The notes: a model not told the origin generated them from the letters alone. A DNA stretch of 64,000 nucleotides from Synechococcus sp. A15-62 (GCF_014280075.1 NZ_CP047950.1:1984001-2048000); one strand, 5' to 3'; positions 8,123-18,009 are shown, counted from the stretch's first letter. A program made the numbers and translations.

Positions 8123-9043
8123 TCAGACGGCAGCCACGGCATCAAGAGCGGCCGGAGACATCTCCAACTGAGGTGCTTCGGCGTAAACCTCGGCCGCATT
8201 ATTCGGGCTCTCTTGCAGCCGCACCTTGTGCAAGCTGGCGCCGATGGCCTTGATCGGGCTGGAGAGACGATCAGCAATGTGCAGAGCGATGTTCTCGGCC
8301 GTGGGCACGCACTCCTCGAAGAAGGGCACATCCTTGTTGAGGAAGGTGTGGTCGAAAGGCTCGACCACCAGATCATCCACGAGGCGCTGCAGCGCGGAGA
8401 GGTCGCAGACCATGCCGGTGCGGGGATCGATCTCACCGCGCACGGTCACGTCGACCAGATAGTTGTGGCCATGGCCGTGGGGACGGGCGCACTTGCCGTA
8501 GATCGCTTCGTTCTCCTCCTGGCTGAGCTCCGGGCGGGCCAGTCGGTGAGCGGCGGCGAAGTGGGTGCGGATGGTGAGGAAGGCGTCCATGGGATGTCCG
8601 AGATAGTCGGCCCAAAGGCCCGGTTGTTCGTAGAGGCGTAGCGCCGTGATCGGCAGATGAGGGCTGAGCCGTTGCCAGATCACCCGCACCAGGGCCTCGG
8701 TGGTGGGGAGACAACCTGCAGGAGTGGAGACGTCAAATTCCGGCCAGGCCTCATTGAGGAAGCGGAAATCAAGCTGCCCCGTCACCTCGTTGCGGATGGC
8801 GTGCTTCACCTCCGAGAGGTTGAGCACCATGCCGTCGGCATCCAGACCACCGGCCATGGACACGATCAGCTCGTAGTTGTGGCCATGGCCAGGAGCCAAT
8901 GCGCAGGGCCCGAAACGGGCGGCATTGTCATCGGCAGACAGCTCGGGCAGCCAATAGCGATGGCTGGCACTGAAACAGGCCCTCCTGGTGATTACACAAC
9001 CACGACCCTGGCCGTGCCGTGCTGGTGACTTCGTTTCAGTCAT
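8123..9043 (-). CDS. Tandem-domain 6-pyruvoyl/6-carboxy-tetrahydropterin synthase homologue
   Basis: 306 residues made of two T-fold domains. Domain 1 (about 17-148) has zinc ligands His28 (SASH) and His53/His55 (GHGH), and Cys47. Domain 2 (about 155-290) has His166 (AAAH), His191/His193, Cys185 (YGKCARPHGHGH), Asp231-His232 (FDHTFLN) and Glu278. In domain 1 the catalytic Asp-His pair is Asp92-Phe93 (LDFRFLN), so only domain 2 keeps the full site. The product could be a queuosine precursor or a tetrahydropterin; the neighbour is a RibD-type reductase rather than other queuosine genes. The promoter would lie in the 51-bp gap shared with aroK. Confidence 0.85.
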   Translation of the reverse strand: MTETKSPARHGQGRGCVITRRACFSASHRYWLPELSADDNAARFGPCALAPGHGHNYELIVSMAGGLDADGMVLNLSEVKHAIRNEVTGQLDFRFLNEAWPEFDVSTPAGCLPTTEALVRVIWQRLSPHLPITALRLYEQPGLWADYLGHPMDAFLTIRTHFAAAHRLARPELSQEENEAIYGKCARPHGHGHNYLVDVTVRGEIDPRTGMVCDLSALQRLVDDLVVEPFDHTFLNKDVPFFEECVPTAENIALHIADRLSSPIKAIGASLHKVRLQESPNNAAEVYAEAPQLEMSPAALDAVAAV

Positions 9044-9094
9044 GTGACGTTCCGGCCGCGAGGCATCCTAATGAGCTAATTCCGTTTCCGAGTC

Positions 9095-9670
9095 ATGGCG
9101 GATTCCACACCCACCCTCAAGCAACGCCTCAGCGGGCGCAGCCTCTATCTGGTGGGAATGATGGGCAGCGGCAAAACGAGCACGGGCCGCCCTCTGGCCG
9201 AACGCCTGGGCTACGGCTTTGTGGATGCCGATGCCGTGATCGAACAGGCGGCGGGCTGCAGCATCCCGGAGATCTTTGAACGGGATGGCGAAGCAGGCTT
9301 CCGCAGCCTGGAAAGCCAAGTTCTCAGCGCGATCAGTCAACGCCACTCCCTTGTGGTGGCCACCGGAGGAGGTGTGGTGACCCAGCCTGAGAACTGGGGA
9401 TTGCTGCACAGCGGCATCGTGATCTGGCTCGATGTGGTTCCCGATCAGTTGCTGCACCGGCTGAACGCCGACAGCACCGTGCGTCCGCTGCTGCAGACCA
9501 GTGATCCTGAGGCAGCTCTCAACGCGCTGTTGAACGAGCGCCGTCCCCTCTACAGCGAAGCCGACCTCACGGTGGTGATCAACGACGAAACTCCAGAGGC
9601 CGTCGCTGACGGGATCCTGCAACTGCTGCCGAGCCTGCTGCAGGATCCAACCCAACGCCGAACCGACTGA
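9095..9670 (+). CDS. aroK: Shikimate kinase
   Basis: 191 residues. It phosphorylates shikimate at the 3-hydroxyl in the chorismate pathway. Visible motifs are the P-loop [11 protein letters not shown] near residue 25, the substrate-binding DADAVIE near 48, GFRSLE near 70 and the glycine-rich VVATGGGVV near 90. The N-terminus is about 15 residues longer than the minimal enzyme, as is common in cyanobacteria. It diverges from the pterin cluster and converges with a small conserved gene 2 bp downstream. Confidence 0.95.
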   Translation: MADSTPTLKQRLSGRSLYLVGMMGSGKTSTGRPLAERLGYGFVDADAVIEQAAGCSIPEIFERDGEAGFRSLESQVLSAISQRHSLVVATGGGVVTQPENWGLLHSGIVIWLDVVPDQLLHRLNADSTVRPLLQTSDPEAALNALLNERRPLYSEADLTVVINDETPEAVADGILQLLPSLLQDPTQRRTD

Positions 9671-9672
9671 TC

Positions 9673-9936
9673 TCAAGCGGTGGGCGGCTCCAAACGCACC
9701 GCAAACCACTGCAAAGTCACCCCGGGGCTGATCTCCAGATCACAGGCCGTATCGATCAACCGCTGCGCTGCTGATTCCACATCAGGTTGATCTGCAAGAT
9801 CAGCCGGCAACTGATCAAGGCTGCGCAACCAACCGCTCAGCCATGTCAACGTGTCGGCAGCGCTGAGCAGCTGCTCCGGCTTGCCGGGCTCCAGCACCAC
9901 ATAGTCATCAAGGGCACGGATCAGGGGATCAGACAT
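9673..9936 (-). CDS. Conserved cyanobacterial protein, 87 residues
   Basis: A small soluble protein starting MSDPLIRALDDYVVLEPGK and containing LTWLSGWLRSL. I recognise the pattern as a cyanobacterial conserved hypothetical but cannot give a function. The ATG at 9936 is preferred over an upstream ATG at 9975, because the upstream extension is basic and would overlap the next plus-strand gene more deeply. The chosen start shares two bases with the divergent secreted-protein gene, so their 5' ends touch and each promoter must lie inside the other gene. Confidence 0.65.
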   Translation of the reverse strand: MSDPLIRALDDYVVLEPGKPEQLLSAADTLTWLSGWLRSLDQLPADLADQPDVESAAQRLIDTACDLEISPGVTLQWFAVRLEPPTA

Positions 9937-10612
9937 GGAACGGCGGTTGTGGATGCTGCTGATCGGCTTCACCATCCTGCTCAGCGGCGGCCCCGCCTGG
10001 GCCCAGGCAGGTCTTGAGCAGAGATTGAACAGTTGGCCCGACTGGAGCCTGCCGGCACCGTTGCCGCGGCCCTCAAATCGGGACGACCTGATCTATCCCG
10101 ACTGGTTTGCCGGACTCTGGCAGGTGGAAAGCGTTGATCTCGATGCCCCCGACGATCCACCCCTGCTGCATCAAGCACGGTTTCAAGCCGACCGGCGCGG
10201 TCGGCTGATCGGCGACCGCAGCTTCAACGCCACGGCCATCGGCCGTGCCCTGCTTGGCGAGCAGCTGCTGGGCGTGGAAGAGGACCCCGACTCCGCCAAC
10301 CGCCAGATCGCCCGACTCAAAGGCGATCTTTATCTCGAAACAACGGTGACGGGCCGCCGGCAGGAGAGCCCAAACACCAACACCTTCCTGGCGGATGAAT
10401 TGGTGCTGCAGATCCTGCATGCCCCCGGCCCGCCGCGGCTGAGCCGGATCGAAACACTGACCCGCTACAAGCGCTGCGGCGACGACATCTGCGCCGAGCA
10501 ATGGCAAGGACGCTATGCCTCACCGGGCGAGAGCCTGCGGGATCAGGCCCTCGCTCTGCACCACTACCAATTGCGCTTCACACCTCTTCCAGGGTCCGCT
10601 CCATCAATTTGA
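9935..10612 (+). CDS. Conserved secreted protein (DUF6816-like)
   Basis: 225 residues with a clear signal peptide (MERRLWMLLIGFTILLSG, cut near PAWAQA). The mature part has DWFAGLWQVESVDL, the polar middle NTFLADELVLQ and TRYKRC..DICAEQWQ near the end. The family also occurs as thylakoid-lumen proteins in plants, so a lumen or periplasmic location is likely; the role is unknown. The 3' end overlaps the convergent glutathione S-transferase gene by 35 bp. Confidence 0.7.
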   Translation: MERRLWMLLIGFTILLSGGPAWAQAGLEQRLNSWPDWSLPAPLPRPSNRDDLIYPDWFAGLWQVESVDLDAPDDPPLLHQARFQADRRGRLIGDRSFNATAIGRALLGEQLLGVEEDPDSANRQIARLKGDLYLETTVTGRRQESPNTNTFLADELVLQILHAPGPPRLSRIETLTRYKRCGDDICAEQWQGRYASPGESLRDQALALHHYQLRFTPLPGSAPSI

Positions 10613-11318
10613 GTTCGATCTGGTCGCGCCATTGGAACAGCGGCTGGAGCTTGGGATGGTCGCTCAGCCCAGGCACCCCTTTGCCAGCCAGGGCCGAACC
10701 TGCTGAGGAGGGGAAGCGAAGCAGTGACAACTGAGCAGCAACGGCGATATCGGCCAGGGTCATGCTGTCGCCCACCAACCAGGGACTGGCCTGCACGGAT
10801 GTGGCGAGCTGCTCCAGGCTGGCCAGCAGCTCAGTGCGCTCCTTCTGGTTGACCAGTTCGGTGATGTTGCTGACCCAACCGCCGGGGATCACACCCATGA
10901 CCGAACGCACGGGGTCCGGTAGATCGTCGGGGAGCAGGGCAACCCGCAGCTCAGGATCCAGCGCCGCAGCCTGCACCAAGGAGGAACGGCCGGCCATCGC
11001 GAGGGTGGTGTCGGCCCAGTCCTCCAACAGATGCACCTGAGCAGCCTGACGTGGGTCGTTGGGAATCAGGGCGGGATCGGGCTCCCGCTGATCCAGGTGC
11101 AAAGCAATGGCGCTGGAGTCGGCAATCACCTGATCCCCATCCACAAGCACGGGAACTTGGCGTTGGCCGGACAGGCGGAACACGGCCACCTGGCCGACGC
11201 CGGGGGTCACCTCCACGGTGCGGAAACTCAGTCCCTTGGCCTGCAACACCATCCGCACCTTGAGACAAAACGCGGAATGGCGGAATTGATGCAGCTCCAA
11301 CATGTCCAAAACAGCCAT
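10578..11318 (-). CDS. Glutathione S-transferase family protein
   Basis: About 246 residues. The N-terminal thioredoxin fold (LELHQFRHSAFCLKVRMVL, then VPVLVDGDQVIADSSAI with the cis-Pro and SS glutathione contacts) is followed by a helical GST C-terminal domain (WLVGDSMTLADIAVAAQ). I chose the ATG at 11318; the ATG at 11303 is also possible. A longer frame from 11381 would run into the divergent DUF751 gene and adds residues unlike the family. Probably a detoxifying or maleylacetoacetate-isomerase-like enzyme; the substrate is unknown. Confidence 0.85.
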   Translation of the reverse strand: MAVLDMLELHQFRHSAFCLKVRMVLQAKGLSFRTVEVTPGVGQVAVFRLSGQRQVPVLVDGDQVIADSSAIALHLDQREPDPALIPNDPRQAAQVHLLEDWADTTLAMAGRSSLVQAAALDPELRVALLPDDLPDPVRSVMGVIPGGWVSNITELVNQKERTELLASLEQLATSVQASPWLVGDSMTLADIAVAAQLSLLRFPSSAGSALAGKGVPGLSDHPKLQPLFQWRDQIELKLMERTLEEV

Positions 11319-11361
11319 GGGCCGGCAGAGTAGCCAGCAGATTTGCGAGCGCGCCAGAACC

Positions 11362-11568
11362 ATGCGGGAGTTTTTCCTCAACGTCTCCCGTTACCCGCGC
11401 TACCTGGTGGCCTTCACCCTCGGGGTGATGAACTCCGTCGCCGAACCCCTGGCCGCACGCCGCAGCAATCCGGTCACGGCCGTGGCCTTGATCGGCGCCT
11501 TGATCAGCGGTGGAATCAGCCTCACCTTGGTGCTGCGTGCCATGGTGAATTCAGCACCGATGGCGTGA
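11362..11568 (+). CDS. DUF751 (Ycf33-like) small membrane protein
   Basis: 68 residues starting [18 protein letters not shown], with two hydrophobic segments ([12 protein letters not shown] and [19 protein letters not shown]). This matches DUF751, related to chloroplast Ycf33, of unknown function. The ATG at 11362 is chosen over 11302 because the family begins at MREFF. The stop overlaps the rbfA start by one base (TGATG), so the two are translationally coupled. Confidence 0.8.
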   Translation: MREFFLNVSRYPRYLVAFTLGVMNSVAEPLAARRSNPVTAVALIGALISGGISLTLVLRAMVNSAPMA

Positions 11569-11990
11569 TGGCACAGGGGCGTCGAGTGGAGCGGGTGGCC
11601 GCCCTGATCCGCAAAGAAGTCAGCGAACTGATGATCAACGGCATCCGGGACGAACGGGTGCACCAGGGCATGGTGAGCATCACCGAAGTGGAAGTGTCCG
11701 GCGATCTGCAGCACTGCAAGATCTTCGTGAGCGTGTTTGGGCAAGCTCAGGAGCGCGACCAGGTGCTCGAGGGGCTTCAAGCTGCCAGCGGCTTCCTGCG
11801 GGGAGAACTGGGGCGGCGGCTGCAGATGAGGCGCGCCCCCGAAGTGGTGTTCCAACTGGATCGGGGGCTGGAGCGAGGCACCTCAGTGCTGGGCTTGCTG
11901 AATCGCCTCGAAGACGAACGTCAGCAGCGGGGCGACATTCCACCCGGGAGTGATCAACAGCCAGGCAGTGATGAACAGCCCGGCGACTGA
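11568..11990 (+). CDS. rbfA: 30S ribosome-binding factor A
   Basis: 140 residues. RbfA is a KH-like fold protein that helps mature the 3' domain of 16S rRNA in late 30S assembly and cold adaptation. The start [19 protein letters not shown], the [13 protein letters not shown]-type block (here [13 protein letters not shown]) and [19 protein letters not shown] are typical. The C-terminal 20 residues are an acidic, Q/G/D-rich tail. It follows DUF751 with a 1-base overlap and overlaps the next gene at its 3' end. Confidence 0.95.
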   Translation: MAQGRRVERVAALIRKEVSELMINGIRDERVHQGMVSITEVEVSGDLQHCKIFVSVFGQAQERDQVLEGLQAASGFLRGELGRRLQMRRAPEVVFQLDRGLERGTSVLGLLNRLEDERQQRGDIPPGSDQQPGSDEQPGD

Positions 11991-13587
11991 CAGGCAACGG
12001 GCAGACAGCCTGCGGCGCCGAGTGGCAGAACTGCTGGTGCTTCGGGCGAGTGGTCATCTGAGCGACCAGCAGCGTCGCTACCCGCAGTGGGAGCTTCCGA
12101 ACAGCGAACTGCAACGTCTGCTTCAGGAAGGAGTTGGCGGCGTGATCCTGCTGGGGGGCAGCGCCGTGGAACTCCAGCAACGCACCCAGCAACTGCAGGG
12201 CTGGAGTGAGCATCGGTTGCTGTTCTGCGCCGACGTGGAAGAGGGCGTGGGGCAGCGCTTCGAGGGGGCCAGCTGGCTGGTGCCGCCCTTAGCCCTGGGG
12301 CGTCTCCACCAGCAGGACCCCGAGCTGGCCTTGAATTTGAGTGAGCGCTATGGCCGCTGCACCGGCGAACAGGCCCGCCGCTGCGGGCTGAACTGGGTGC
12401 TGGGGCCAGTGTGCGACGTCAACAACAACCCCGCCAACCCAGTGATCAATGTGCGGGCCTGGGGCGAAGATCCCAAGAGTGCCAGCGCCCTGGCCGTTGC
12501 CTTCCAGCGGGGGTTGAAGCAAGCGGGTGTTCTCGGATGCGCCAAGCACTTTCCCGGCCACGGAGATACCACCAGCGACTCCCATCTGGACCTGCCGGTG
12601 CTGCCCCACAGCCGCGAACGGCTGGAGCAGATCGAACTGCCGCCCTTTCGGGCCGCCATTGCCGCCGGCGTGGACAGCGTGATGACGGCCCACCTTGTGC
12701 TGCCAAAGCTGGACCCGCAGCAGCCGGCGACCCTCTCCAAAGCCGTACTCACCGATCTGCTGAGGCAGGAGATGGGGTTCAACGGACTGGTGGTGACCGA
12801 TGCCCTGGTGATGGAAGCAATCAGCGCACAGCACGGCGCAGCCGAAGCAGCTGTGCTGGCCTTTGAAGCAGGGGCCGACCTGATCCTGATGCCGGCGAAT
12901 GCCGATGCCGCTATCGATGGTCTCTGCGAGGGCTTCAGCAGCGGACGGCTGCCCCTCGAGCGGTTGGAGCAGAGCCGTCAACGCCGAGCCCATGCACTGG
13001 CATCGATCCCCATCAGCACAACTTCAGATCCGATCGTCACCGCAGCCGAACAAGGCCTTGAGGCTGAGCTGGTGCGCCACAGCATCACGATCGGCGATGC
13101 AGCGGTTCGCCCGCAAGCAGGAATCAGCCTGGTGCGCGTGGATGCCCTGGTGCCCAGCGCAGCCGCCCTCAGCGGCTGGTCACCGGCGCTGCGCATCCCT
13201 GAAGCCCATGGGTTCCGCTCGCTCGTGCTGCACGGCGAGGGCCTGTCGCCCTGGAGCGACCAACCGAAGGCGCCCCTGGCAATGGACCGCCTTGGCGACG
13301 GAGCGGTGCTGCTGCAGCTGTTCCTGCGGGGCAACCCCTTCCGGGCCGGGCGGGATGCCCAGGAACCCTGGGCCGCAGCGATCCAACAACTGATCGCCCT
13401 CAACCGGCTGGCCGGGGTGGTGGTCTATGGCAGCCCTTACCTGTGGGACAACCTGCAGCCGCTGCTGCCCAGCAACTGCCCTGCCGCCTATTCCGCCGGC
13501 CAGATGCATGAAGCCCAACGCCAGGTGCTCAACGCGCTGTTCCCCACCTCAACGCCGACGGGCAACAGCGGTGCATTCACCGACTGA
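11971..13587 (+). CDS. nagZ: Glycoside hydrolase family 3, NagZ-like beta-N-acetylhexosaminidase
   Basis: About 538 residues. The catalytic (beta/alpha)8 domain has the NagZ signature [14 protein letters not shown] near residue 190, with the catalytic His, and the [11 protein letters not shown] block near 270, with the nucleophile Asp. A further ~200-residue C-terminal domain follows, as in long GH3 proteins. NagZ removes GlcNAc from muropeptides during peptidoglycan recycling. The ATG at 11971 is chosen; a GTG at 11950 would lengthen the overlap with rbfA. No signal peptide is seen, so it is probably cytoplasmic. Confidence 0.85.
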   Translation: MNSPATDRQRADSLRRRVAELLVLRASGHLSDQQRRYPQWELPNSELQRLLQEGVGGVILLGGSAVELQQRTQQLQGWSEHRLLFCADVEEGVGQRFEGASWLVPPLALGRLHQQDPELALNLSERYGRCTGEQARRCGLNWVLGPVCDVNNNPANPVINVRAWGEDPKSASALAVAFQRGLKQAGVLGCAKHFPGHGDTTSDSHLDLPVLPHSRERLEQIELPPFRAAIAAGVDSVMTAHLVLPKLDPQQPATLSKAVLTDLLRQEMGFNGLVVTDALVMEAISAQHGAAEAAVLAFEAGADLILMPANADAAIDGLCEGFSSGRLPLERLEQSRQRRAHALASIPISTTSDPIVTAAEQGLEAELVRHSITIGDAAVRPQAGISLVRVDALVPSAAALSGWSPALRIPEAHGFRSLVLHGEGLSPWSDQPKAPLAMDRLGDGAVLLQLFLRGNPFRAGRDAQEPWAAAIQQLIALNRLAGVVVYGSPYLWDNLQPLLPSNCPAAYSAGQMHEAQRQVLNALFPTSTPTGNSGAFTD

Positions 13588-13652
13588 CCACCGCCAACCA
13601 ACCGCACTGGCCAACCGCATCTAATCTCGCGCCAACTTCCAACCGGACGGTC

Positions 13653-14855
13653 ATGCTCAGCCTCTCGATGATCGTGCGCGATGAAGAAGCGCGTCTCGGG
13701 GAATGTCTGACCTCCGTGCAGGGCTTCGCCGACGAGCTGGTGGTGGTGGACACCGGCTCCATCGACGCCACGGTGGCCATTGCCGAGGCGGCTGGAGCCC
13801 GGGTTGAACAGATCAGCTGGCCGGGGGACTTCGCTCCAGCCCGCAACCAGGCCCTGGAGTTTCTCAACGGTGACTGGGTGCTGGTGCTGGACGCGGACGA
13901 GCAGCTTCGTACTGAGGCCATCCCTGCACTCAAGGCCCTGATGGCCCAGCCCGATGTGCTGGTGATCAACCTGCTGCGCTACGAGGTGGGGGCTGCCATG
14001 GCGCCCTATTCCAGCGTCAGTCGTCTGTTCCGGCGCCACCCCTCGATCCGATGGAGCCGGCCTTACCACTCAATGATCGACGACAGCGTTCGCGCCTTGC
14101 TGGAAACGGAACCCCAATGGCGCATCGCCGATTGCAGTGAGCCAGCGATCCTCCACGACGGCTACAGGCCCGAGCTGCTGGCTGGCAGCGATAAGGCCGA
14201 TCGGCTGCGACAGGCCATGGAAGCTGATCTGCAGGAGCGGCCCGGTGATCCTTACGCCAGCGCCAAGCTGGGGGGTCTGCTGATCAGCGAAGGCAAGACC
14301 GAACAAGCCATCCCCCTGCTGCAGAACGGCCTGAAGCAGTGCGGTACGGCCGATGCCGAACGTTATGAGCTGCTGCTGCACCTGGGCTTGGCCCTGACCC
14401 CCAGTGATCCCGTCCAGGCAGTGAGCTGCTACCGGCAAGCCCTGGAGATTCCCCTGGACACACGGGTGAGTCTTGGAGCCCGCCTCAACCTGGCGGCTCG
14501 ACTGATGGAACAGGGCAACCTGGAGGAAGCGATCAGCCTCACCCAAACAGCCACCCAGCGGGCACCTGAAGTGGCCCTCGCCTGGTACAACCTGGGGCTG
14601 ATGCAACGGCGGCGCGGCGATCTCGCAGCGGCCCTGGAGGCCTACAGGCGCGCACTCGCCTTGGATCCCAACAACGCTGAGTGCCATCAGAACAATGCTG
14701 TGGCCCAGCTGTTGGGCGGCAACATCGACGCCGCTCGCAGCAGCTTCATCCGCGCCATCAAGCTGCTTCAAGCGCAGGGCAGCGCCGAAGCGGCTGAGCA
14801 GCTGCGCGAGAGGGTGCAGGGGGTGGTGAAGCTGGACGGGGAGGCTGTCGCTTGA
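13653..14855 (+). CDS. Family 2 glycosyltransferase with C-terminal TPR repeats
   Basis: 400 residues. The N-terminal GT2 domain (LSLSMIVRDEEARLGECL, VVVDTGSIDAT, WVLVLDADEQL with the metal-binding DxD) covers about 1-180. The rest consists of TPR motifs (for example ALAWYNLGLMQRRRGDLAAALEAY near 310). Such GT2-TPR proteins are common in cyanobacteria and are predicted to act on glycans or glycoproteins. The stop overlaps the TTG start of hemD. Confidence 0.85.
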   Translation: MLSLSMIVRDEEARLGECLTSVQGFADELVVVDTGSIDATVAIAEAAGARVEQISWPGDFAPARNQALEFLNGDWVLVLDADEQLRTEAIPALKALMAQPDVLVINLLRYEVGAAMAPYSSVSRLFRRHPSIRWSRPYHSMIDDSVRALLETEPQWRIADCSEPAILHDGYRPELLAGSDKADRLRQAMEADLQERPGDPYASAKLGGLLISEGKTEQAIPLLQNGLKQCGTADAERYELLLHLGLALTPSDPVQAVSCYRQALEIPLDTRVSLGARLNLAARLMEQGNLEEAISLTQTATQRAPEVALAWYNLGLMQRRRGDLAAALEAYRRALALDPNNAECHQNNAVAQLLGGNIDAARSSFIRAIKLLQAQGSAEAAEQLRERVQGVVKLDGEAVA

Positions 14856-15649
14856 GCCATCCTTTGCAAGGCCGAACGGTGGTCGTCACCCGCGCGGCCG
14901 ACCAGCAGGGGGCCGCTCGCCAGTTGCTGGAGCAGCAGGGGGCAACAGTGCTTGACCTTCCTGCCCTGGTGATCGGACCACCCGACCACTGGGGGCCTCT
15001 GGATGACGCCCTCGAAGACTTGGACAGCTTTCACTGGCTGGTGTTCTCCAGTGCCAATGGCGTACAGGCCGTGGAACAGCGGCTGCAACGCCTCAGCCGT
15101 TGCCTGGCCCGACGCCCCGCCAGCCTCAAGATTGCGGCGGTGGGCCGCAAAACGGCGCAGGTGCTTGACGATCTGGGGGCGAGCGCTGATTTCGTGCCAC
15201 CCAGCTTCGTGGCCGACAGCTTGATCGATCACTTCCCGGTGTCGGGCTGGGGTCTCAAGATGCTCTTGCCGCGGGTGCAGAGCGGTGGTCGCACCCTGCT
15301 GGCGGACGCCTTCGGTGAAGCCGGGGTGCGGGTGGTGGAGGTGGCGGCCTATGAGTCCTGCTGCCCCGCCGCAATGCCGGAGCCAACAGCGACCGCCCTG
15401 GACGAGGGCAAGGTTGATGCCATCGCCTTCAGCAGCGGCAAGACAGCTCAACACACCGCAAAGCTGCTGGAACAACGCTTCGGCGCCGACTGGGCTGAAC
15501 GGTTGGAGGGGGTGAAGGTGGTTTCGATCGGCCCCCAAACCAGCAGCAGCTGCCGCCAATGCTTCGGCCGGGTGGATGCTGAGGCCGACCCCCACGATCT
15601 CGAAGGATTAGCCGATGCCTGCGCTCAAGCCATGCAGAAGGGTTCCTGA
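14852..15649 (+). CDS. hemD: Uroporphyrinogen-III synthase
   Basis: 265 residues. It cyclises hydroxymethylbilane to uroporphyrinogen III for heme, chlorophyll, siroheme and B12. HemD is poorly conserved; recognisable blocks are GRTVVVTRAADQQG, WLVFSSANGV near 70, KIAAVGRKTA near 95, VEVAAYES near 165 and AFSSGKTA near 195. It starts with TTG inside the stop of the GT2-TPR gene. The 3' end overlaps the convergent lipoprotein gene by 25 bp. Confidence 0.9.
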   Translation: MSHPLQGRTVVVTRAADQQGAARQLLEQQGATVLDLPALVIGPPDHWGPLDDALEDLDSFHWLVFSSANGVQAVEQRLQRLSRCLARRPASLKIAAVGRKTAQVLDDLGASADFVPPSFVADSLIDHFPVSGWGLKMLLPRVQSGGRTLLADAFGEAGVRVVEVAAYESCCPAAMPEPTATALDEGKVDAIAFSSGKTAQHTAKLLEQRFGADWAERLEGVKVVSIGPQTSSSCRQCFGRVDAEADPHDLEGLADACAQAMQKGS

Positions 15650-16143
15650 GGCTCATCATTCAACGCCAGGCGAATGCAGCCGCGCTCCACATCGATGCTG
15701 AGCACCGACCATCCGGTCGGCAGCAGCACGGGAACATCCTCTCCGCAGCGGCCATCGGAGCCCACACAGACCACACCGCTACCGCTGGCGGTGGTCAGCA
15801 TGGCTCGTTTCTGATCTCCCACCAGCAGAACGCCCGGCAGGGTGAGACCAGTTGTGGGATCTTGAACATCCGCAGCCTCCACACCAACAAGAGGACCAAA
15901 GGGATCCGCCCGTCCGCCTGGGGCAGCCTGCTGCACCTCCTCAGCCGAAGGCAGAGGGGTGAGACCAATCGGTGGTGCCGCCGGCGCGGACGTTTCCGGC
16001 AGTGGCGCAGGTTTCACTGGAACCGGTGGCAGCGCAGTGGCCGTTGGCGTTTCACCACCACAGCCCCCCGCGACCATCAACAGGGCAACGGGGGCAAGCC
16101 AGCGCTCAGCCGCCTGCTTCCACCAGGTCACGGAAACGGTCAA
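15625..16143 (-). CDS. Putative lipoprotein with proline-rich linker
   Basis: 172 residues. The N-terminus ends in a lipobox-like VAGGC near residue 28, followed by a Pro/Ala/Thr-rich linker (about 30-75) and a small C-terminal domain with GVLLVGDQKRAML and paired cysteines (VVCVGSDGRCG). The DPFGPL block followed by GVLLVG faintly resembles PilP-type pilus lipoproteins, but I would not assign that. It overlaps the upstream SRPBCC gene by 38 bp and converges on hemD. Confidence 0.6.
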   Translation of the reverse strand: MTVSVTWWKQAAERWLAPVALLMVAGGCGGETPTATALPPVPVKPAPLPETSAPAAPPIGLTPLPSAEEVQQAAPGGRADPFGPLVGVEAADVQDPTTGLTLPGVLLVGDQKRAMLTTASGSGVVCVGSDGRCGEDVPVLLPTGWSVLSIDVERGCIRLALNDEPQEPFCMA

Positions 16144-16543
16144 GGTTCGCCTGGAGCTCCTTGGTCACGATGCCCCCCAGGATGCTGGGTTCCATGAGCG
16201 GTGCCAAGACCCTCGGCAATTCGTAGGTCACGCTCAACTTGACAACAGTGCGGTCAGAGGCTTCGGGGTAAAAGCGCACAGCACCCTTGGTGGGCAGGCC
16301 ACCCACCGATTCCCAGTGCAGTTGTTGAGCTTCGACCCGCCGGGTGATCCGGGCCTTCCAGGTGAAGCGGAAGCCCTGGGCCGCCAGGGTCCAATCGGTG
16401 AGGTCGGGATCGTCCAGGGGCTTGACCGACTCAATCCAGCGCATCCATCGGGGCATCGCTTCGAGGTCACTCCAGACCTCCCAGACCTTGGCGGCCGGGG
16501 CCTGCACCTCAGAGGTGACCGTGTGTTCAAGCCAGCGTCCCAT
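16106..16543 (-). CDS. SRPBCC (polyketide cyclase/START-like) protein
   Basis: 145 residues with the opening typical of this lipid-binding fold: EVQAPAAKVWEVWSDLEAMPRWMRWI. Proteins of this class bind hydrophobic ligands. It begins one base inside the zds stop (TGATG) and is clearly in the zds transcript, so a role with carotenoids or their intermediates is possible. That is inferred from position only. Confidence 0.8.
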   Translation of the reverse strand: MGRWLEHTVTSEVQAPAAKVWEVWSDLEAMPRWMRWIESVKPLDDPDLTDWTLAAQGFRFTWKARITRRVEAQQLHWESVGGLPTKGAVRFYPEASDRTVVKLSVTYELPRVLAPLMEPSILGGIVTKELQANLDRFRDLVEAGG

Positions 16544-18009
16544 CAGGCCACCGCCGCATTGGTGGCCAGCTTCACCGGCTGATCGAGGATCGCCGCCGCC
16601 GCCAGATGACCGCTCATCGTGGCTCCCTCCATCGAATCGATGTAGTCCTGACGGGTGTAGCTACCGGCCAGGAAGAAATTGCTGATCGGGGTGCGCTGCT
16701 CCGGGCGGTAGGGCTCCATGCCCGGGGCCTCCCGGTACAACGACTGAGCCAGTTTCACCACGTTGCTCCAAGTGAGCTTCAGGCTGCGAGCCGAGGGGAA
16801 CAGCTCGCGCACCTGACGGTCGGTGTGGGCCACGATCTCGTCCACCGACTTGGGAATCCAGGGATCACCAGGGGTGAGCACGCATTGGAGCAGGGAGCCC
16901 TCTCCCTCCTTGCGGTAGTCCTCCGGGCTGGCCAGGGCCAGATCGGCAAAACAGCTGAAATCGGCATCAGCCGTGTACAGCAGGTTGTTGAGCCCCGTGG
17001 GTACTGCCACATCCCGTCGCTGGGCTTCCTGGTCATCACCCAGTTCGGTCACCCAGCCGTCGTAGCGGAGCTGAACGGTGGCCACGGGTACGGCCTCGAG
17101 CTGATGGATCGCCTTGAACTGGGGGTACTGGTTCCAGGCCTCGGGCAGCAGCTTCTGAATCCCGGGAACATCACAGGCGGCCAGGTAGACGTCCGCCTCA
17201 ACGCGGATGTCTCCAACAGGAGTCCCCAGCTGCAGGCCTGTGATCTCAGGGGATTCACCCGCGCTGTAGTCCACCTGCTTCACCCGATGACGCAGGTGCA
17301 ACTTGCCTCCACGCTGCTGGATGTAATCGAGGATCGGACCCGTAAGCCAGCGATGGGGCGATCCCTTCAGCAGATTGAGCTTGGAGGCTTCCGTCTTGGC
17401 CGCAAACATCATGAAGATGGTGAGCATGCAGCGGGCGGAGATGGCCTCGCAATCGATGAAGCCCAGGGCGTAGGCAATGGGGTTCCACATCCGCCGGATG
17501 CTTTCGGGGCTACCTCCATGGCCGACGAACCAGTCCTGGAAACTGACGGAGTCGAGGGCTCGGATGGTGCGCATCGCCCCCTCGTAATCCACCAGACCGC
17601 GCACAATCGGGCTGGTGCCAAGGGCCAGGGCATTGCGCAGCTTATCGATCCAGCTGAGCTGCGGTGTGGTGAAGAACGCCTTGAGGCCGTTGAAGGGAGC
17701 GCCGATGGGGAAGCGGAAATCCAGCTCCCGCAGATCGCCCCCCTTGTTCACGAACAGGTGCGTGTGCTGCTTGGGCAGAAGGTTCTCGAACGCTCCCACC
17801 TTGCGCATCAAGGCGAAGAGGTTGGCGTAATTGAAGAAGAAAACGTGCAACCCCATCTCGATGTGGTTACCGCCTTCATCCACCCAGCTGCCCACCTTGC
17901 CGCCCATGAACGGGCGAGCTTCGTAGAGATTCACCTCATGGCCCGCATCCACGAGGTCCACTGCAGCGGAGAGGCCGGCGAGGCCGGAACCAACGATCGC
18001 GACCCGCAC
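16543..18009 (-). CDS. zds: Zeta-carotene desaturase (CrtQ/Zds)
   Basis: 488 residues. It introduces two double bonds into zeta-carotene to give prolycopene, at the membrane and with FAD and plastoquinone. The N-terminal FAD motif [13 protein letters not shown], the [13 protein letters not shown] block and [13 protein letters not shown] near residue 52 are typical of cyanobacterial/plant Zds rather than CrtI. The C-terminal FAD-contact stretch [19 protein letters not shown] is near 450. It is a distant paralog of the phytoene desaturase at 56.5-57.9 kb. It leads a three-gene transcript with the SRPBCC and lipoprotein genes. Confidence 0.95.
   Translation of the reverse strand: MRVAIVGSGLAGLSAAVDLVDAGHEVNLYEARPFMGGKVGSWVDEGGNHIEMGLHVFFFNYANLFALMRKVGAFENLLPKQHTHLFVNKGGDLRELDFRFPIGAPFNGLKAFFTTPQLSWIDKLRNALALGTSPIVRGLVDYEGAMRTIRALDSVSFQDWFVGHGGSPESIRRMWNPIAYALGFIDCEAISARCMLTIFMMFAAKTEASKLNLLKGSPHRWLTGPILDYIQQRGGKLHLRHRVKQVDYSAGESPEITGLQLGTPVGDIRVEADVYLAACDVPGIQKLLPEAWNQYPQFKAIHQLEAVPVATVQLRYDGWVTELGDDQEAQRRDVAVPTGLNNLLYTADADFSCFADLALASPEDYRKEGEGSLLQCVLTPGDPWIPKSVDEIVAHTDRQVRELFPSARSLKLTWSNVVKLAQSLYREAPGMEPYRPEQRTPISNFFLAGSYTRQDYIDSMEGATMSGHLAAAAILDQPVKLATNAAVA

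Noticed and set aside
7427-8641. 404-codon plus-strand frame opposite the pterin genes
   Set aside because: Antisense shadow with Q/H/G-rich composition; the minus-strand reading has catalytic motifs.
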